From the NCBI GenBank assembly GCA_964017045.1, contig OZ024798.1, positions 26,073,847 through 26,137,846 of the forward strand: a DNA stretch of 64,000 bases. Reading direction: 5' to 3'. Positions 1-10,347 of this stretch are shown piece after piece (position 1 is the first letter of the stretch; every line of letters begins with the position of its first letter). The notes below the pieces were generated by a model, which saw only the letters and a list, made by a program, of their open reading frames with translations, was not told the DNA's origin and did not search any database. Source of the stretch: Omphiscola glabra (lineage: Eukaryota; Mollusca; Gastropoda; Lymnaeidae). A program made the translations under genes and the position numbers.

Positions 1-990
1 GGCTGTAGACTGTTGAAGTTCCTTAGTTCCGAATGCTATCCCGGCAAATCGCCGGGTATATCGGCTAGCTATTTATATTTTGTTTTAACTTCCTGGCTTA
101 TTCCGGCTACTACTCATTAACACTTAAGATTATTTCTATAATTTTTTAAAATAAAAAATCCTAAGCCAAGTTAGCAGAAGTTTTTATGTTTATCCCCTCC
201 CAGACTGATAAGTGTTGTCCTTGATGTTAAACAATCCATGCCATTACTTACTGCTGGAGATGACCAGAGGTTACAAGGCAGATGCCGTTATCAGTGGCGT
301 AGAAACGGATTTTGGGCGGAACTTTCTTCATTATATGAATAAATATTCAAACAACGCTGCTTTTGTATTCTTTTCCTGTTTCTTTTCTTTCTTTATGTTA
401 ACTTCGCATTTGTTCGTGGTTAGCAAAATTTTCGTACAGCTAATTGACCCACTTCCCGTCAAACTATCGAGCAGAAACTTGGCACATAGACCCGTTGCCG
501 ATGACAACACATTTTATCAATTTTTTTAGCACCCCCCCCCAAACCCCCTTACCAGCCCCGAAACCCCCGCCCCCACCCAAAAAAAAAAAATTCCTTATTT
601 TCAAGGGAAAGATGAAGGAAAGATAATGACACTTATTTCATGAAATAAAATTCCCGACAACGGCGCTAACTAAGATTCTTTGGTTTTTTTTTAAATTTCA
701 CAAGTGTGTTTAATGCGTTATATTTCTTTGGTTTTGTTTTTTTCTAAAATAACTGGTGAACTAAATCTGCGGTGTAAAAGCGGGTGGGTCATTAGAATGG
801 TAATATATTTCAGGGGCGTGAAATAAATGTGCGGTTGCGAGCCTTGGTGGGAAGGGCACTAATGGGATTCTTATAAAGTGCGCTACTTGTATTCATGTCT
901 TGTCACATTTTCAGCCCCACCCCTATCTAATGTGTCCCGGGTCCGAAAGGGGGCGCTGTGTGTCTGGGTCCATTTTGCACAATGCTATTC
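1..990. other. non-coding flank, no gene seen
   Basis: AT-rich sequence with homopolymer runs (C and A runs near 530-590). The short open frames have no conserved motif. Nothing in it is recognised as a gene. Confidence 0.6.
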
Positions 991-992
991 GG

Positions 993-1176
993 ATGCCATT
1001 TGTGGTAGTTTATTTTCGTTAAAATGAAGAATTAAGTTTACAGACGTATATTACATTCGATTACCTTTCATTTGATACTAAATCTTGTCTTACAAACCCA
1101 ACCAAAATATTTTAAATCGTTCTTTAATCCCAACCTCTCAATTCTGGTACCCGGGTACCAATAGCCACTTCGTTTA
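993..1176 (+). repeat. dispersed repeat, copy 1 (inverted partner at 35196-35385)
   Basis: About 185 bp that recur in opposite orientation at 35196-35385. Shared landmarks in the same order are a stretch ending in TTTGTGGTAGTTTATTTT, the sequence TTTCATTTGATAC, the run AATCCCAACCTCTCA, and the 14-bp palindrome GGTACCCGGGTACC followed by AATAGCCACTTCG. The copies differ by scattered substitutions, so this is an interspersed family rather than a recent duplication. No coding potential was seen. The class is unknown. Confidence 0.75.
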
Positions 1177-1577
1177 ATTTATTTTTCTTGAGCTTTATAT
1201 ATGATCTATTTTTTTTTAAAAAATAATTTGAGGTTAAAAATACATTTTTTTAAAATTGATTATTTTTCTGGAGCCATTTAAGTTAAAACTGCAAGTACGA
1301 TATTTAGAACTCTCTATTCTGTACAAGGTACTATTTGTAAATAGATTTATTTAAAGATTTTTTCATGCTACTTCATTACAAAGAAAAGGTTGTGGGTTTT
1401 TTTTCCCCTCGAAATAAACGTAAAAATACAAAGTCTTTGTTGTCTAAAATGTCAGATAGAAAGTGCAACCTTAAATTTGAATAATTGACTGTGTAGCTGG
1501 CGCCCGACCTTTTGCGTTCATTTTTTAAAGGTTCGTTCTCAATGTCGTTAATATAGACTAATTATTCCAGCCAGCAC

Positions 1578-1583
1578 TATAAG
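1578..1583 (+). promoter_or_regulatory. TATA-like element of the small secreted protein gene
   Basis: TATAAG lies about 95 bp upstream of the ATG at 1675, which would leave a 5' UTR of about 65 nt. It is assigned by position and consensus only. Confidence 0.4.
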
Positions 1584-1674
1584 TACCTGGTGGTTCCCAT
1601 CGATGGGCAGTACACGGGTCCCTTGATACACAACTTCGTACAACTGACAAGTGTGCATAGAACCAGCAGACAGG

Positions 1675-3730
1675 ATGATCAAAGGACTGTTGATATTGGC
1701 TGTTGTTGCCTGTGGTACGTATGACTTTACGGATGTAGCGTAACGTATGTTTTCATGTCTGTAGTATGGTTTTTTCTTTACGTCTGTTTAAAAATAGCAC
1801 CGCGTGAGTGCTTTGCAGGCCTATGTCTTTACGTCTTTGGTTGCGGGCTTATGTCTTTACGCATATGTGGAAGGCAAGTCCTTGAGCCGGGGGTAGTTAA
1901 GACGTTAAATAATTAAATATAAAGTCGTTTTATTTTATATCCAATGCATGTTATTTTAACTTGTGTTAATTGTGTGTATGGCTTTAAGTCTGTCAGATGA
2001 AGGCTTGTATCTTTACGCATGTGGTGTTGTAGCCCTACGCTGGTGAACTGAATGATTTTCGTATGGTTCATTTCGACCTGTGTAAATCCATTGAGTCACA
2101 TTTCCATTAGATTTTGGAAGTTTTTCAACATGTCTTCAGAACTCTATCATATATAAATCATAAAATGTAATCCTTTTAAAACAGATTAATTTCGATATAA
2201 ATTAATTTATATTTGGAAAGATAACATAATTTTAAAGGCTACACTTGTACGCCATTTTAGGGCTACCGTAGTAACCGAATTTTAAACTAATAGTATAACA
2301 TTTAATTTGTTATAGCATTGGTCCGTAAGCCTTTTTGTTGTTAATGGAATTGGCTTTATATCTTTGTTGTTACTTACATTGTCCTTACTTTTTTGTTTCT
2401 CATTACATCGGCCTTACTTCTTTGTTGCTCATTACATCGGCCTTACTTCTTTGTGTTCATTACATTGGCCTTTCTTCTCTCTATCCCCCCCCCCCAACCA
2501 CAGCCGTCCTGGCAGACAACTACTGGTGTCCTCAATCAGGGGAAGCCTTCGAATGTTTCGAATCAGATCCAAACGCCAAATTTTGCCTGAATAGCGGAAA
2601 AACATCTGTAGTCGTCTGCTCCAAGTGCAGGAAGAAGTACGAATTTTGCAGGTAAAGACAAATATTATAATCATGCAATCAAGTCAATTCTCCGGGTTTT
2701 TACTTTTTTTTACTCTGTAGGTTAGGATTTACATTTTTTAAAAACATGTCCCGCTCGTACCATCTACAAAAGTGACTGTGTAGTGATGGGTGCTGGGTGG
2801 CCGAGTGGTCTAAACTGAGCAAAACCTCAAGTTGAAGGTCTGGAATTCATTCCCCACCACTGCCCGGGGTGGATGGGACGCGTTAACCTTGGATAGCAAC
2901 TCGTATTAGAGAAGGAACCTCTGAATTCAAACCCGGAGATGGAGTCCCGTAGGCGGATAACATTGGTACAATGAAACATTCCAACAACTCCTGTATCATC
3001 CACATGATGTTCCCTTGGGTTTATCCAGAGGCGTGGAGATTTGTTCTTGGGAACCAGCTTATAATCCTAGAAGAATAATCCCAGGCCTTGTGGATTTCGT
3101 CCTGCGAAGTCCACACCATCGTCACATTGTGACAGGCGAATGCCAGCAACAAAAGTGTACAACTATTTGGAGAGGAAACAGAAACAATCACTCGTAAATT
3201 TTTATTGAATTACAAAGAGACCAGTAGGAATGAATAATTTCTCCATAAATTTTAATTTAATTACCTTCAGATAAGAATTATGTTAATGATTATTATTTTA
3301 AATATATTTTAGATTGCTCTGTAAACAAGCATGTGAATAGAAACCTACATCTGTAACAGTTCCTAGATGTGTTATGGCTCGATTATTTTTGCCCATGTGA
3401 TTTTGAAAAAGTTGAGATTTCAGAGCTAAGTTTCACAAATCGAATATCCTTTCATCGCTTAAATGAGTTTCGGAAGTAGTCTGCCGTTCTTAAGCATAGT
3501 TACTTCCCCACTTTTTTTTTTTTAAATTTAAAAAAAAAAAGGAAAAGGAATGGTTTAAGTTAAGTTTTTTTTTTTTTTTTAATTTAACCTTCTGTGCTAA
3601 TAATACTTTTGTGTGAATGATTGTCAGAAATGGCCTGAAGATATCCAAGAGACCCGAGTATGATTGTGGAGCTGGCTGGGAGAGCACCCCGTGCACTGGA
3701 GACAACAGTGATGTCCCAGCCGTCTTCTAA
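1675..3730 (+). CDS. small secreted 8-cysteine protein, 96 aa, three coding exons
   Basis: Coding exons are 1675-1714, 2504-2651 and 3628-3730, all with GT-AG introns of phases 1 and 2, giving 291 nt including the stop. The first 17 residues (MIKGLLILAVVACAVLA) are a clear signal peptide with a predicted cut before DNYWC. The mature peptide of 79 residues has eight cysteines, at positions 22, 31, 41, 52, 55, 62, 76 and 85, including a CSKC pair, so four disulfides are possible. The stop is followed by a donor at 3740, and a 3' UTR exon probably starts at 4242 after a good polypyrimidine tract, with AATAAA at 4303. The family is not recognised. A haemolymph, mucus or defence-type peptide is possible, but the sequence does not say. 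The gene model is well supported by signal peptide, phases and stop; the function is unknown. Confidence 0.8.
2788..3150 (+). mobile_element. tRNA-derived SINE, copy 1
   Basis: The head resembles a Leu/Ser-type tRNA: an A box in GGGTGGCCGAGTGGTCTAA and a degraded B box in GGTCTGGAATTCATTCC. The body shares GGCGGATAACATTGG and a CCACACC..CACATTGTGACAGG tail with the copies at 49927 and 57680. This copy lies in intron 2 of the secreted peptide gene. ACAAAAGTG occurs near both ends and could be remains of a target-site duplication. Confidence 0.8.
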
Positions 3731-4043
3731 ATTTGGAAGGTCAGTTTCGATGATGATAACAATAAAGTTCAATGCAACTGCCTATTACGGTTTTATAATT
3801 TAATTGTTGTTTTTTCCTTAGACTTTGATCTTCATAGTTACAACAACAACAACAACAAGACTACCAAGTTGCAAAACGATTAATCGTTATGGTAACCCTA
3901 AATTATGATTTTATTTCATAAAAGAAATCACACATTCGTTTTCGTATTTCTGTTAATAAAAGCTAACCTTCCATAAATTTCAAATAAAAATAATTGGATA
4001 CATTACATAATGTTGCAATATTTGATTTTATTACTTATGTTTT

Positions 4044-4229
4044 GGATGACTTACAAGTACTCAACTTTTTGTCTTATAAATACATATCAAAACAAACCAT
4101 ATTTCGGATTACTCATAAGTACTCAACTTTTTGTCTTATAAATACATATCAAAACTAACAATGTTTCGGATTACTCATAAGTACTCAACTTTTTGTCTTA
4201 TAAATACATATTAAAACTAACCATGTTTC
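4044..4229. repeat. 62-bp tandem repeat, 3 copies
   Basis: Three units begin at 4044, 4106 and 4168, each with AAGTACTCAACTTTTTGTC. The array ends just before the polypyrimidine tract of the putative 3' UTR exon at 4242. Confidence 0.9.
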
Positions 4230-4302
4230 ATTCTGTTACAGGTCAGATGTTACGACGTCTCGTTGATCCACGTCAAAGGATGTTCAGGGTGTTTGATAGA
4301 TC

Positions 4303-4308
4303 AATAAA
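4303..4308 (+). terminator. poly(A) signal of the secreted peptide gene
   Basis: AATAAA, 61 nt into the predicted 3' UTR exon that follows the acceptor at 4241. It gives a compact transcript of roughly 1605-4325. Confidence 0.5.
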
Positions 4309-4406
4309 TAGTTGTGGTTACACGCTATTTCTTCTTGAATCTAGAATTTCTGATGAAAATTAAAAATAACCGAAAAGGAAAAAAAGGTGTTCTTGTTAAT
4401 AAAATA

Positions 4407-4556
4407 TGTTGTCCCACATATGTTGTCTTGTCCCACATATGTTGTCTTGTCACATATATGTTCTTTTGTCCCACATATGTTCTCTTGTCCCACATAATAA
4501 TATGTTCTTTTGTCCCACATATGTTCTCTTGGCCCACATATGTTCTCTTGTCCTCA
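4407..4556. repeat. about 19-bp minisatellite
   Basis: About eight imperfect copies of a unit like TGTTCTCTTGTCCCACATA. The open frames across it are repeat artefacts. Confidence 0.85.
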
Positions 4557-5213
4557 TCTGTTGTTTTTGTATTCGTTGTTTTCGTCTTTTGAAACGAAAA
4601 AATGTCGAGTAATCATAATTAATTATAATAAGTGAATAAAGGATATTTTTTAAAAAAAATAAGAAAAATACACACTACAACCCAACGACTACACTCTAAC
4701 GGTTATAAATATCTACTATCTGATCTCTCACCTCTAGTCTACAAAAGCGGTTCTCAAAATTAACAACTTTATAACATTTTGTTGTTTAAATAAGCACCCC
4801 CCCCCAAAAAAAAATATATCTCGGCATTAACAAACTGTAAATATTTATCAGTACTAATGAAAGTGCTAATAAAGGTACGCATGTAGCCTTTGTAGGTATT
4901 TCTAGAGTAACAAAAGTATTGAGGACGTGACATACACTAGTACGACAGAGATTGGTCTATTTGTGCAAGCTTGCGATCCAGAGTAACCTTAGTTTAAAGC
5001 TTATATTGTCGATTTAAGGAACTTGTGGATTTGGTAAAATACCACTACCATCCATGGGCACCCGCAGTATAGGTCAAGGTAGGTCACATGACCCTCCTCT
5101 TTTTTTAGGGAAAAAAAAGATATATTTGTGCTAAAAATGAATTATCCATGAATGCACTTTGTCCCTAAGTATATAAAATAGTTATAATTAATAAATATTA
5201 TATCCTTGTATCT

Positions 5214-6524
5214 GTCACAAACGGCCAGGGCTGAGAAGGGAAACGATTGGCGTGGGCACCGTACTAAAGTGTCACAAACGGCCAGGGCTGAGAAGGGAAA
5301 CGATTGGCGTGGGCACCGTACTAAAGTGTCACAAACGGCCAGGGCTGAGAAGGGAAACGATTGGCGTGGGCACCGTACTAAAGTGTCACAAACGGCCAGG
5401 GCTGAGAAGGGAAACGATTGGCGTGGGCACCGTACTAAAGTGTCACAAACGGCCAGGGCTGAGAAGGGAAACGATTGGCGTGGGCACCGTACTAAAGTGT
5501 CACAAACGGCCAGGGCTGAGAAGGGAAACGATTGGCGTGGGCACCGTACTAAAGTGTCACAAACGGCCAGGGCTGAGAAGGGAAACGATTGGCGTGGGCA
5601 CCGTACTAAAGTGTCACAAACGACCAGGGCTGAGAAGGGAAACGATTGGCGTGGGCACCGTACTAAAGTGTCACAAACGACCAGGGCTGAGAAGGGAAAC
5701 GATTGGCGTGGGCACCGTACTAAAGTGTCACAAACGACCAGGGCTGAGAAGGGAAACGATTGGCGTGGGCACCGTACTAAAGTGTCACAAACGACCAGGG
5801 CTGAGAAGGGAAACGATTGGCGTGGGCACCGTACTAAAGTGTCACAAACGACCAGGGCTGAGAAGGGAAACGATTGGCGTGGGCACCGTACTAAAGTGTC
5901 ACAAACGACCAGGGCTGAGAAGGGAAACGATTGGCGTGGGCACCGTACTAAAGTGTCACAAACGACCAGGGCTGAGAAGGGAAACGATTGGCGTGGGCAC
6001 CGTACTAAAGTGTCACAAACGGCCAGGGCTGAGAAGGGAAACGATTGGCGTGGGCACCGTACTAAAGTGTCACAAACGGCCAGGGCTGAGAAGGGAAACG
6101 ATTGGCGTGGGCACCGTACTAAAGTGTCACAAACGGCCAGGGCTGAGAAGGGAAACGATTGGCGTGGGCACCGTACTAAAGTGTCACAAACGACCAGGGC
6201 TGAGAAGGGAAACGATTGGCGTGGGCACCGTACTAAAGTGTCACAAACGACCAGGGCTGAGAAGGGAAACGATTGGCGTGGGCACCGTACTAAAGTGTCA
6301 CAAACGACCAGGGCTGAGAAGGGAAACGATTGGCGTGGGCACCGTACTAAAGTGTCACAAACGACCAGGGCTGAGAAGGGAAACGATTGGCGTGGGCACC
6401 GTACTAAAGTGTCACAAACGACCAGGGCTGAGAAGGGAAACGATTGGCGTGGGCACCGTACTAAAGTGTCACAAACGACCAGGGCTGAGAAGGGAAACGA
6501 TTGGCGTGGGCACCGTACTAAAGT
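5214..6524. repeat. 57-bp satellite, 23 near-identical copies
   Basis: Exactly 23 units of 57 bp, each starting GTCACAAACG. The only common variation is G or A in AAACGGCC / AAACGACC, arranged as blocks of 7 G units, 7 A, 3 G and 6 A. Because 57 is a multiple of 3 and the unit has no stop in several frames, long open frames cross the array on both strands (441 and 427 codons on +, 481 on -). No start, splice or flanking coding context supports translation. Confidence 0.95.
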
Positions 6525-6534
6525 GTCATAAATG

Positions 6535-7080
6535 ACTGAGTGAGTAGCCTGACATCGGCAGATTTTATTGTAGTACAGGGAATGCATGAGGCAGGGAGAC
6601 CACCAGGTGTACTGAGTGAGTAGCCTGACATCGGCAGATTTTTATTGTAGTACAGGGAATGCATGAGGCAGGGAGACCACCAGGTGGACTGAGTGAGTAG
6701 CCTGACATCGGCAGAGTTTATTGTAGTACAGGGAATGCATGAGGCAGGGAATGCATGAGGCAGGGAATGCATGAGGCAGGGAATGCATGAGGCAGGGAAT
6801 GCATGAGGCAGGGAATGCATGAGGCAGGGAATGCATGAGGCAGGGAATGCATGAGGCAGGGAATGCATGAGGCAGGGAATGCATGAGGCAGGGAATGCAT
6901 GAGGCAGGGAATGCATGAGGCAGGGAATGCATGAGGCAGGGAATGCATGAGGCAGGGAATGCATGAGGCAGGGAATGCATGAGGCAGGGAATGCATGAGG
7001 CAGGGAATGCATGAGGCAGGGAATGCATGAGGCAGGGAATGCATGAGGCAGGGAGACCACCAGGTGGACTGAGTGGGAAC
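6535..7080. repeat. 76-77-bp tandem repeat adjoining the satellite
   Basis: Units beginning ACTGAGTGAGTAGCCTGACA start at 6535, 6611 and 6688, with a truncated fourth start near 7068. The third unit contains the 16-bp expansion at 6731-7050. In the first two units the 16-mer is present once. Confidence 0.9.
6731..7050. repeat. 16-bp minisatellite, 20 perfect copies, nested in a 77-bp unit
   Basis: Twenty copies of GGGAATGCATGAGGCA from 6731 to 7050. Three units make 48 bp, which leaves all frames open on the minus strand (16-residue repeats); this is an artefact of the repeat. Confidence 0.95.
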
Positions 7081-7122
7081 GTATATCACGAAAGAGTTCG
7101 AGAAATTATTTTTTAGTTAGCT

Positions 7123-7690
7123 TTACATAGTCGTGTCTCGGGTCACTCGTGAGATTAGTATTAGCATTGAAGCTTTTGTGTGAGTGTGTGTGTGGGGGGG
7201 GGGGGAGGGGGCATAGGTTTCCACAGGGGTTAAGCAAGGGGTGGCGAATGCTTTTTGACTCATCATCATAATGTCCTTGGACCGTTGGGGCGCCACAGAT
7301 GACATGAAAACTATCCTTCTCCATTCCTCTCTTTCTTCTGCACTACGCACAGCATCGCCTAGTTTTAATCCCGTCCACTCTTTGATGTTATTTTCCCATT
7401 TTTTCTCTGTCTTCCTCTTCTTCTCCATCCTCTAGTTGTGCCCTGAATGATTTCTTTGGCGAGCCCTTGTTTTCTTGTCACGTGGCCAAACCATTCAAGT
7501 GTGCGCTTTTTTTACAGACACCAGGAGGTCATCGTACTGCCCAGTTGCTTGACGAATCCCTTCTTTCACTTGTTCATTGGTGATGTGGTCTCTATAGCAG
7601 ATGCCAAGAATGCTTCTGAAATATCTCATCTCCATCGCCTTTATTTTCCTTTCAAAAAGTACTACTTTTTGACAAGTTCTACTTTTTGAC
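7123..7690 (-). mobile_element. decayed non-LTR retrotransposon, C-terminal part of the RT ORF
   Basis: Reading the minus strand from 7690 down gives, across at least one frameshift, ERKIKAMEMRYFRSILGICY, then DHITNEQVKEGIRQATGQYD, EWFGHVTRKQGLAKEIIQGT, and finally KKWENNIKEWTGLKLGDAVR with a VAPQRSKD end. This order is typical of the region after the reverse transcriptase domain in animal LINE ORF2 proteins. No intact ORF and no 5' part are present here, so it is a dead fragment. Confidence 0.8.
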
Positions 7691-7699
7691 AACTCCGTA

Positions 7700-8195
7700 A
7701 AACAAACCCAAATGACGTCATAGCTTTCAATAGCTATTCACGAGCACAAATTTTAACCTTAATTTATTTGTTGTAAACTTTAAAAACTCGAAAATGTTAG
7801 TAACAGTATTTTGAAAAAAAATAAAGACGTCTTATTAATTAATTATTATTTATCATTAAAAATAATCAATCTCCACATTTTAAAAAGAAATTTGACGAAA
7901 AGCTACTGGCTACTGCGGTCCACATATTGGTACATATAAATATTTCATTTTAAAACTAATTAAGCTCTTCAAATAACAGATACTATCCAGCTAAAAGTAA
8001 ATAAATTGTATAATTTATTCCACAAGCTAGCTTTCAAATGATTGTAGAGCTGTGTTTTCGTCATATACGTAGTCTTCTTTGTAACACCCCCCCCCCCCCC
8101 CACCCCCAATAAAGAACTATAACTCTGGGTAACAAGGTAAGTAACAACACCGTTTCCAGTGTCCTGTTTGGCACACAAATGATAGCATAATTTGA
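7700..8195. other. non-coding, no gene seen
   Basis: AT-rich sequence with a C-run near 8085-8105. No conserved coding or RNA feature was recognised. Confidence 0.5.
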
Positions 8196-8199
8196 CAAA

Positions 8200-8530
8200 A
8201 TGTTAGTATTTGAAAAAAATACAAAATCCCACGCAGACCCAAATGCACCATGTGGAATCTCTTTTACAAACGTATCTACTTCTTGACGTTGCTTTACTCT
8301 TGAAACATCTAAATCAACTAAACATTATTTATTATTTTCCTTTTTATTAATATTTTTTTTTTTTGGTGTAGGTTTTTGCACTTCTTTTTAAATTTACTTC
8401 AAGCTTGTTTATATGAATGAAAACATTCACTCGAAATTGATCCTTTGGACTTGGAGAAAGCTGTTCATCTGAATCAGGTACAGCTCCATCATTTTCTTTT
8501 TTCTTTTCACTCTCTTTGTTTTAACTGTAG
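8200..8530 (-). pseudogene. coding-like fragments of an unrecognised protein
   Basis: Two minus-strand segments read like protein. 8390-8515 gives ENDGAVPDSDEQLSPSPKDQ followed by FRVNVFIHINKLEVNLKRSA. 8215-8325 gives VDLDVSRVKQRQEVDTFVKE followed by IPHGAFGSAWDF. They are separated by an A-rich stretch with stops, and no convincing donor follows the first. This could be a piece of a retrocopied gene or a decayed mobile element. The family could not be named. It rests only on the look of the translation. Confidence 0.3.
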
Positions 8531-8795
8531 ACTTACATTCTACACCAAGAAATCTAGATTTTTACAATGTAACACATATACTTTCTATTCAATATATAAG
8601 AGCAGTACGGCACAGCTGGAATAAGTGACAAGTCATGTGAGTGAGTCATGTGACTATCACGCAAGTTCATGCTAAATCCGATTTAGTAGTGCGCAGAGTG
8701 GATAATTTTCAGTTAACTATTTGAAAACCAATAAATAAAGTACAAAATAAATGGTGATATACAAAGGAATTGCAGGGAATGTACACCAAAAGTGA

Positions 8796-8935
8796 ATGCG
8801 GCACCCTACAACATCATGGTCCGTCCCCACCTACGAATATGCCTCAACTGTATGGGCTCCACGAGAACAACAGGACGAAAATCTCCTAGTAGAGATTGTG
8901 AAGAGACGAACTGCGAGACACATCTGCAACAACTA
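8796..8935 (+). mobile_element. non-LTR retrotransposon RT fragment
   Basis: After one frame adjustment the plus strand reads MVRPHL then YEYASTVWAPREQQDENLLV and EIVKRRTARHICNN. This is the familiar segment of CR1/Jockey-type LINE reverse transcriptases (YASTVW, then VQRRAAR-like). The fragment is short and broken, and is followed by a GA-rich stretch at 8930-8960. Confidence 0.65.
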
Positions 8936-9120
8936 GAGAGAGAGAGGGGGGGGGAGAGGCACAGTCACATGAAATCTCAACAACTTAGGTTGGGCCAGAA
9001 GGAGAGCCGGGGACTAGGGCTGAACAGCACGTCTGAGATCAAAAAAGCTAAATTCTTCAAACTCTCGGCTCAAAGAACAATAATTCATCAAGACTCAGAC
9101 CCTGCCCTGTTCCATTAAAT

Positions 9121-10340
9121 TCCCCCCCCCTCTACCCCAAACCCATAAGCCCCCAATATTTTGCAAATAGTTTCAACTTTTTAACTCCACCACTTAGCCT
9201 AGCTTACCCAACCCACCCCCTTCAGCCCCATCACCATCCCTCACCCCCAAGCTATGGCTTTTTAACTTTCATACACGACTGGACATAGCACATTAAATCA
9301 GCCTGGAGTGTATAGAAATTACGATGGGACATTCAGTGCTCCAGATAGCCCGGTCCCAGAGAAAGTAGTTAATCGGTTAGTATTGAAATTCACCTCAGAT
9401 ATAGTAGCCTAATTATATTTACATTCGGATCTTGTTGCTTTAATTTATTTTATTTTAAGTTACATAACGCTTCTAATCAATGAAATTATAAACGTTTAAC
9501 TTGCACACTTTTAAATTTTAAGATGCAACATTGTGAAAACAAAATAGGTAAAATAAAAAAAATAACAAAAGATAAACAAATAGAAAAATATACTTAAAAT
9601 TATTTTTTGAGGCCCCGACATACTTTGAGGCATTAGCTGTAGCTTATTTAGATAAGACCTATACACAAATCTGGAACTGAAAAAAATAGATAATCCATGA
9701 ATTTAAATTAGATCTATTAATTTTCATAATGTAAAAATTTGTTTGTTTAAAAACGTGTGTTTTCTATTTTAAAAACATTCAGCTAATCTTATTGCAATTT
9801 TAAATAATTCCTTGAACTTTAAAACATATTGTGGAATAAATAAGTAAAATTATAGGCTAATTAAAGTGTGCACCTTGTTTTATTAATTAAATCCGTTTTA
9901 ATATTCCATTCACTTGTTTGTAGTAGATATTAATTTAATGAAAGTGAAAGCGTTTAAAAAACTATGAATTATCAAAATATCCTTAAAATGCAGGCAAAAT
10001 GTTTTTTCGATGCTTAAAATTAAGTCTTAATTATTAAATGAAGTAAAAATATTAAATGAATTGGTTGATTTACAAGAAACTTGGTTTGGCATTTTAAATA
10101 AGAAAAATTCAAATTCTTTAAACTATTTTAAAAATAAATAAATAAATAATATTCAACCGGAAACATAAATAAATTCAATAATATATTTTTATTAAATATA
10201 AATTGTTGAAGGTCCTGGCAATGTTAATAGTCACAAGACTACAACTTCCGGTAGTCTTGTGAGAAGAGATAGCAGTATCCGAACGTAGAATTCAGCTGGC
10301 ACTCTTTAAATTAGTCAAGCAATTTCTTTTTCACAAGCAA
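9121..10340. other. AT-rich spacer upstream of the V-ATPase E gene
   Basis: C-rich pieces at 9120-9250, then strongly AT-rich sequence. The last 140 bp before 10348 contain the presumed promoter and 5' UTR of the next gene, but no TATA box is obvious. Confidence 0.5.
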
Positions 10341-10347
10341 TATAAAC

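Noticed and set aside
2788..2870. Possible functional tRNA gene
   Set aside because: The A and B boxes are tRNA-like but the acceptor stem and anticodon arm do not pair; the same head occurs in three SINE copies.
5142..6587. Long ORFs (441, 427 and 481 codons) on both strands of the 57-bp array
   Set aside because: They follow automatically from a stop-free unit whose length is a multiple of three. No introns, signal peptide or non-repetitive coding sequence accompany them.
6518..7089. Minus-strand 180-codon repeat ORF with 16-residue periodicity
   Set aside because: Product of a 16-bp minisatellite (three units per 48 bp); no independent coding evidence.
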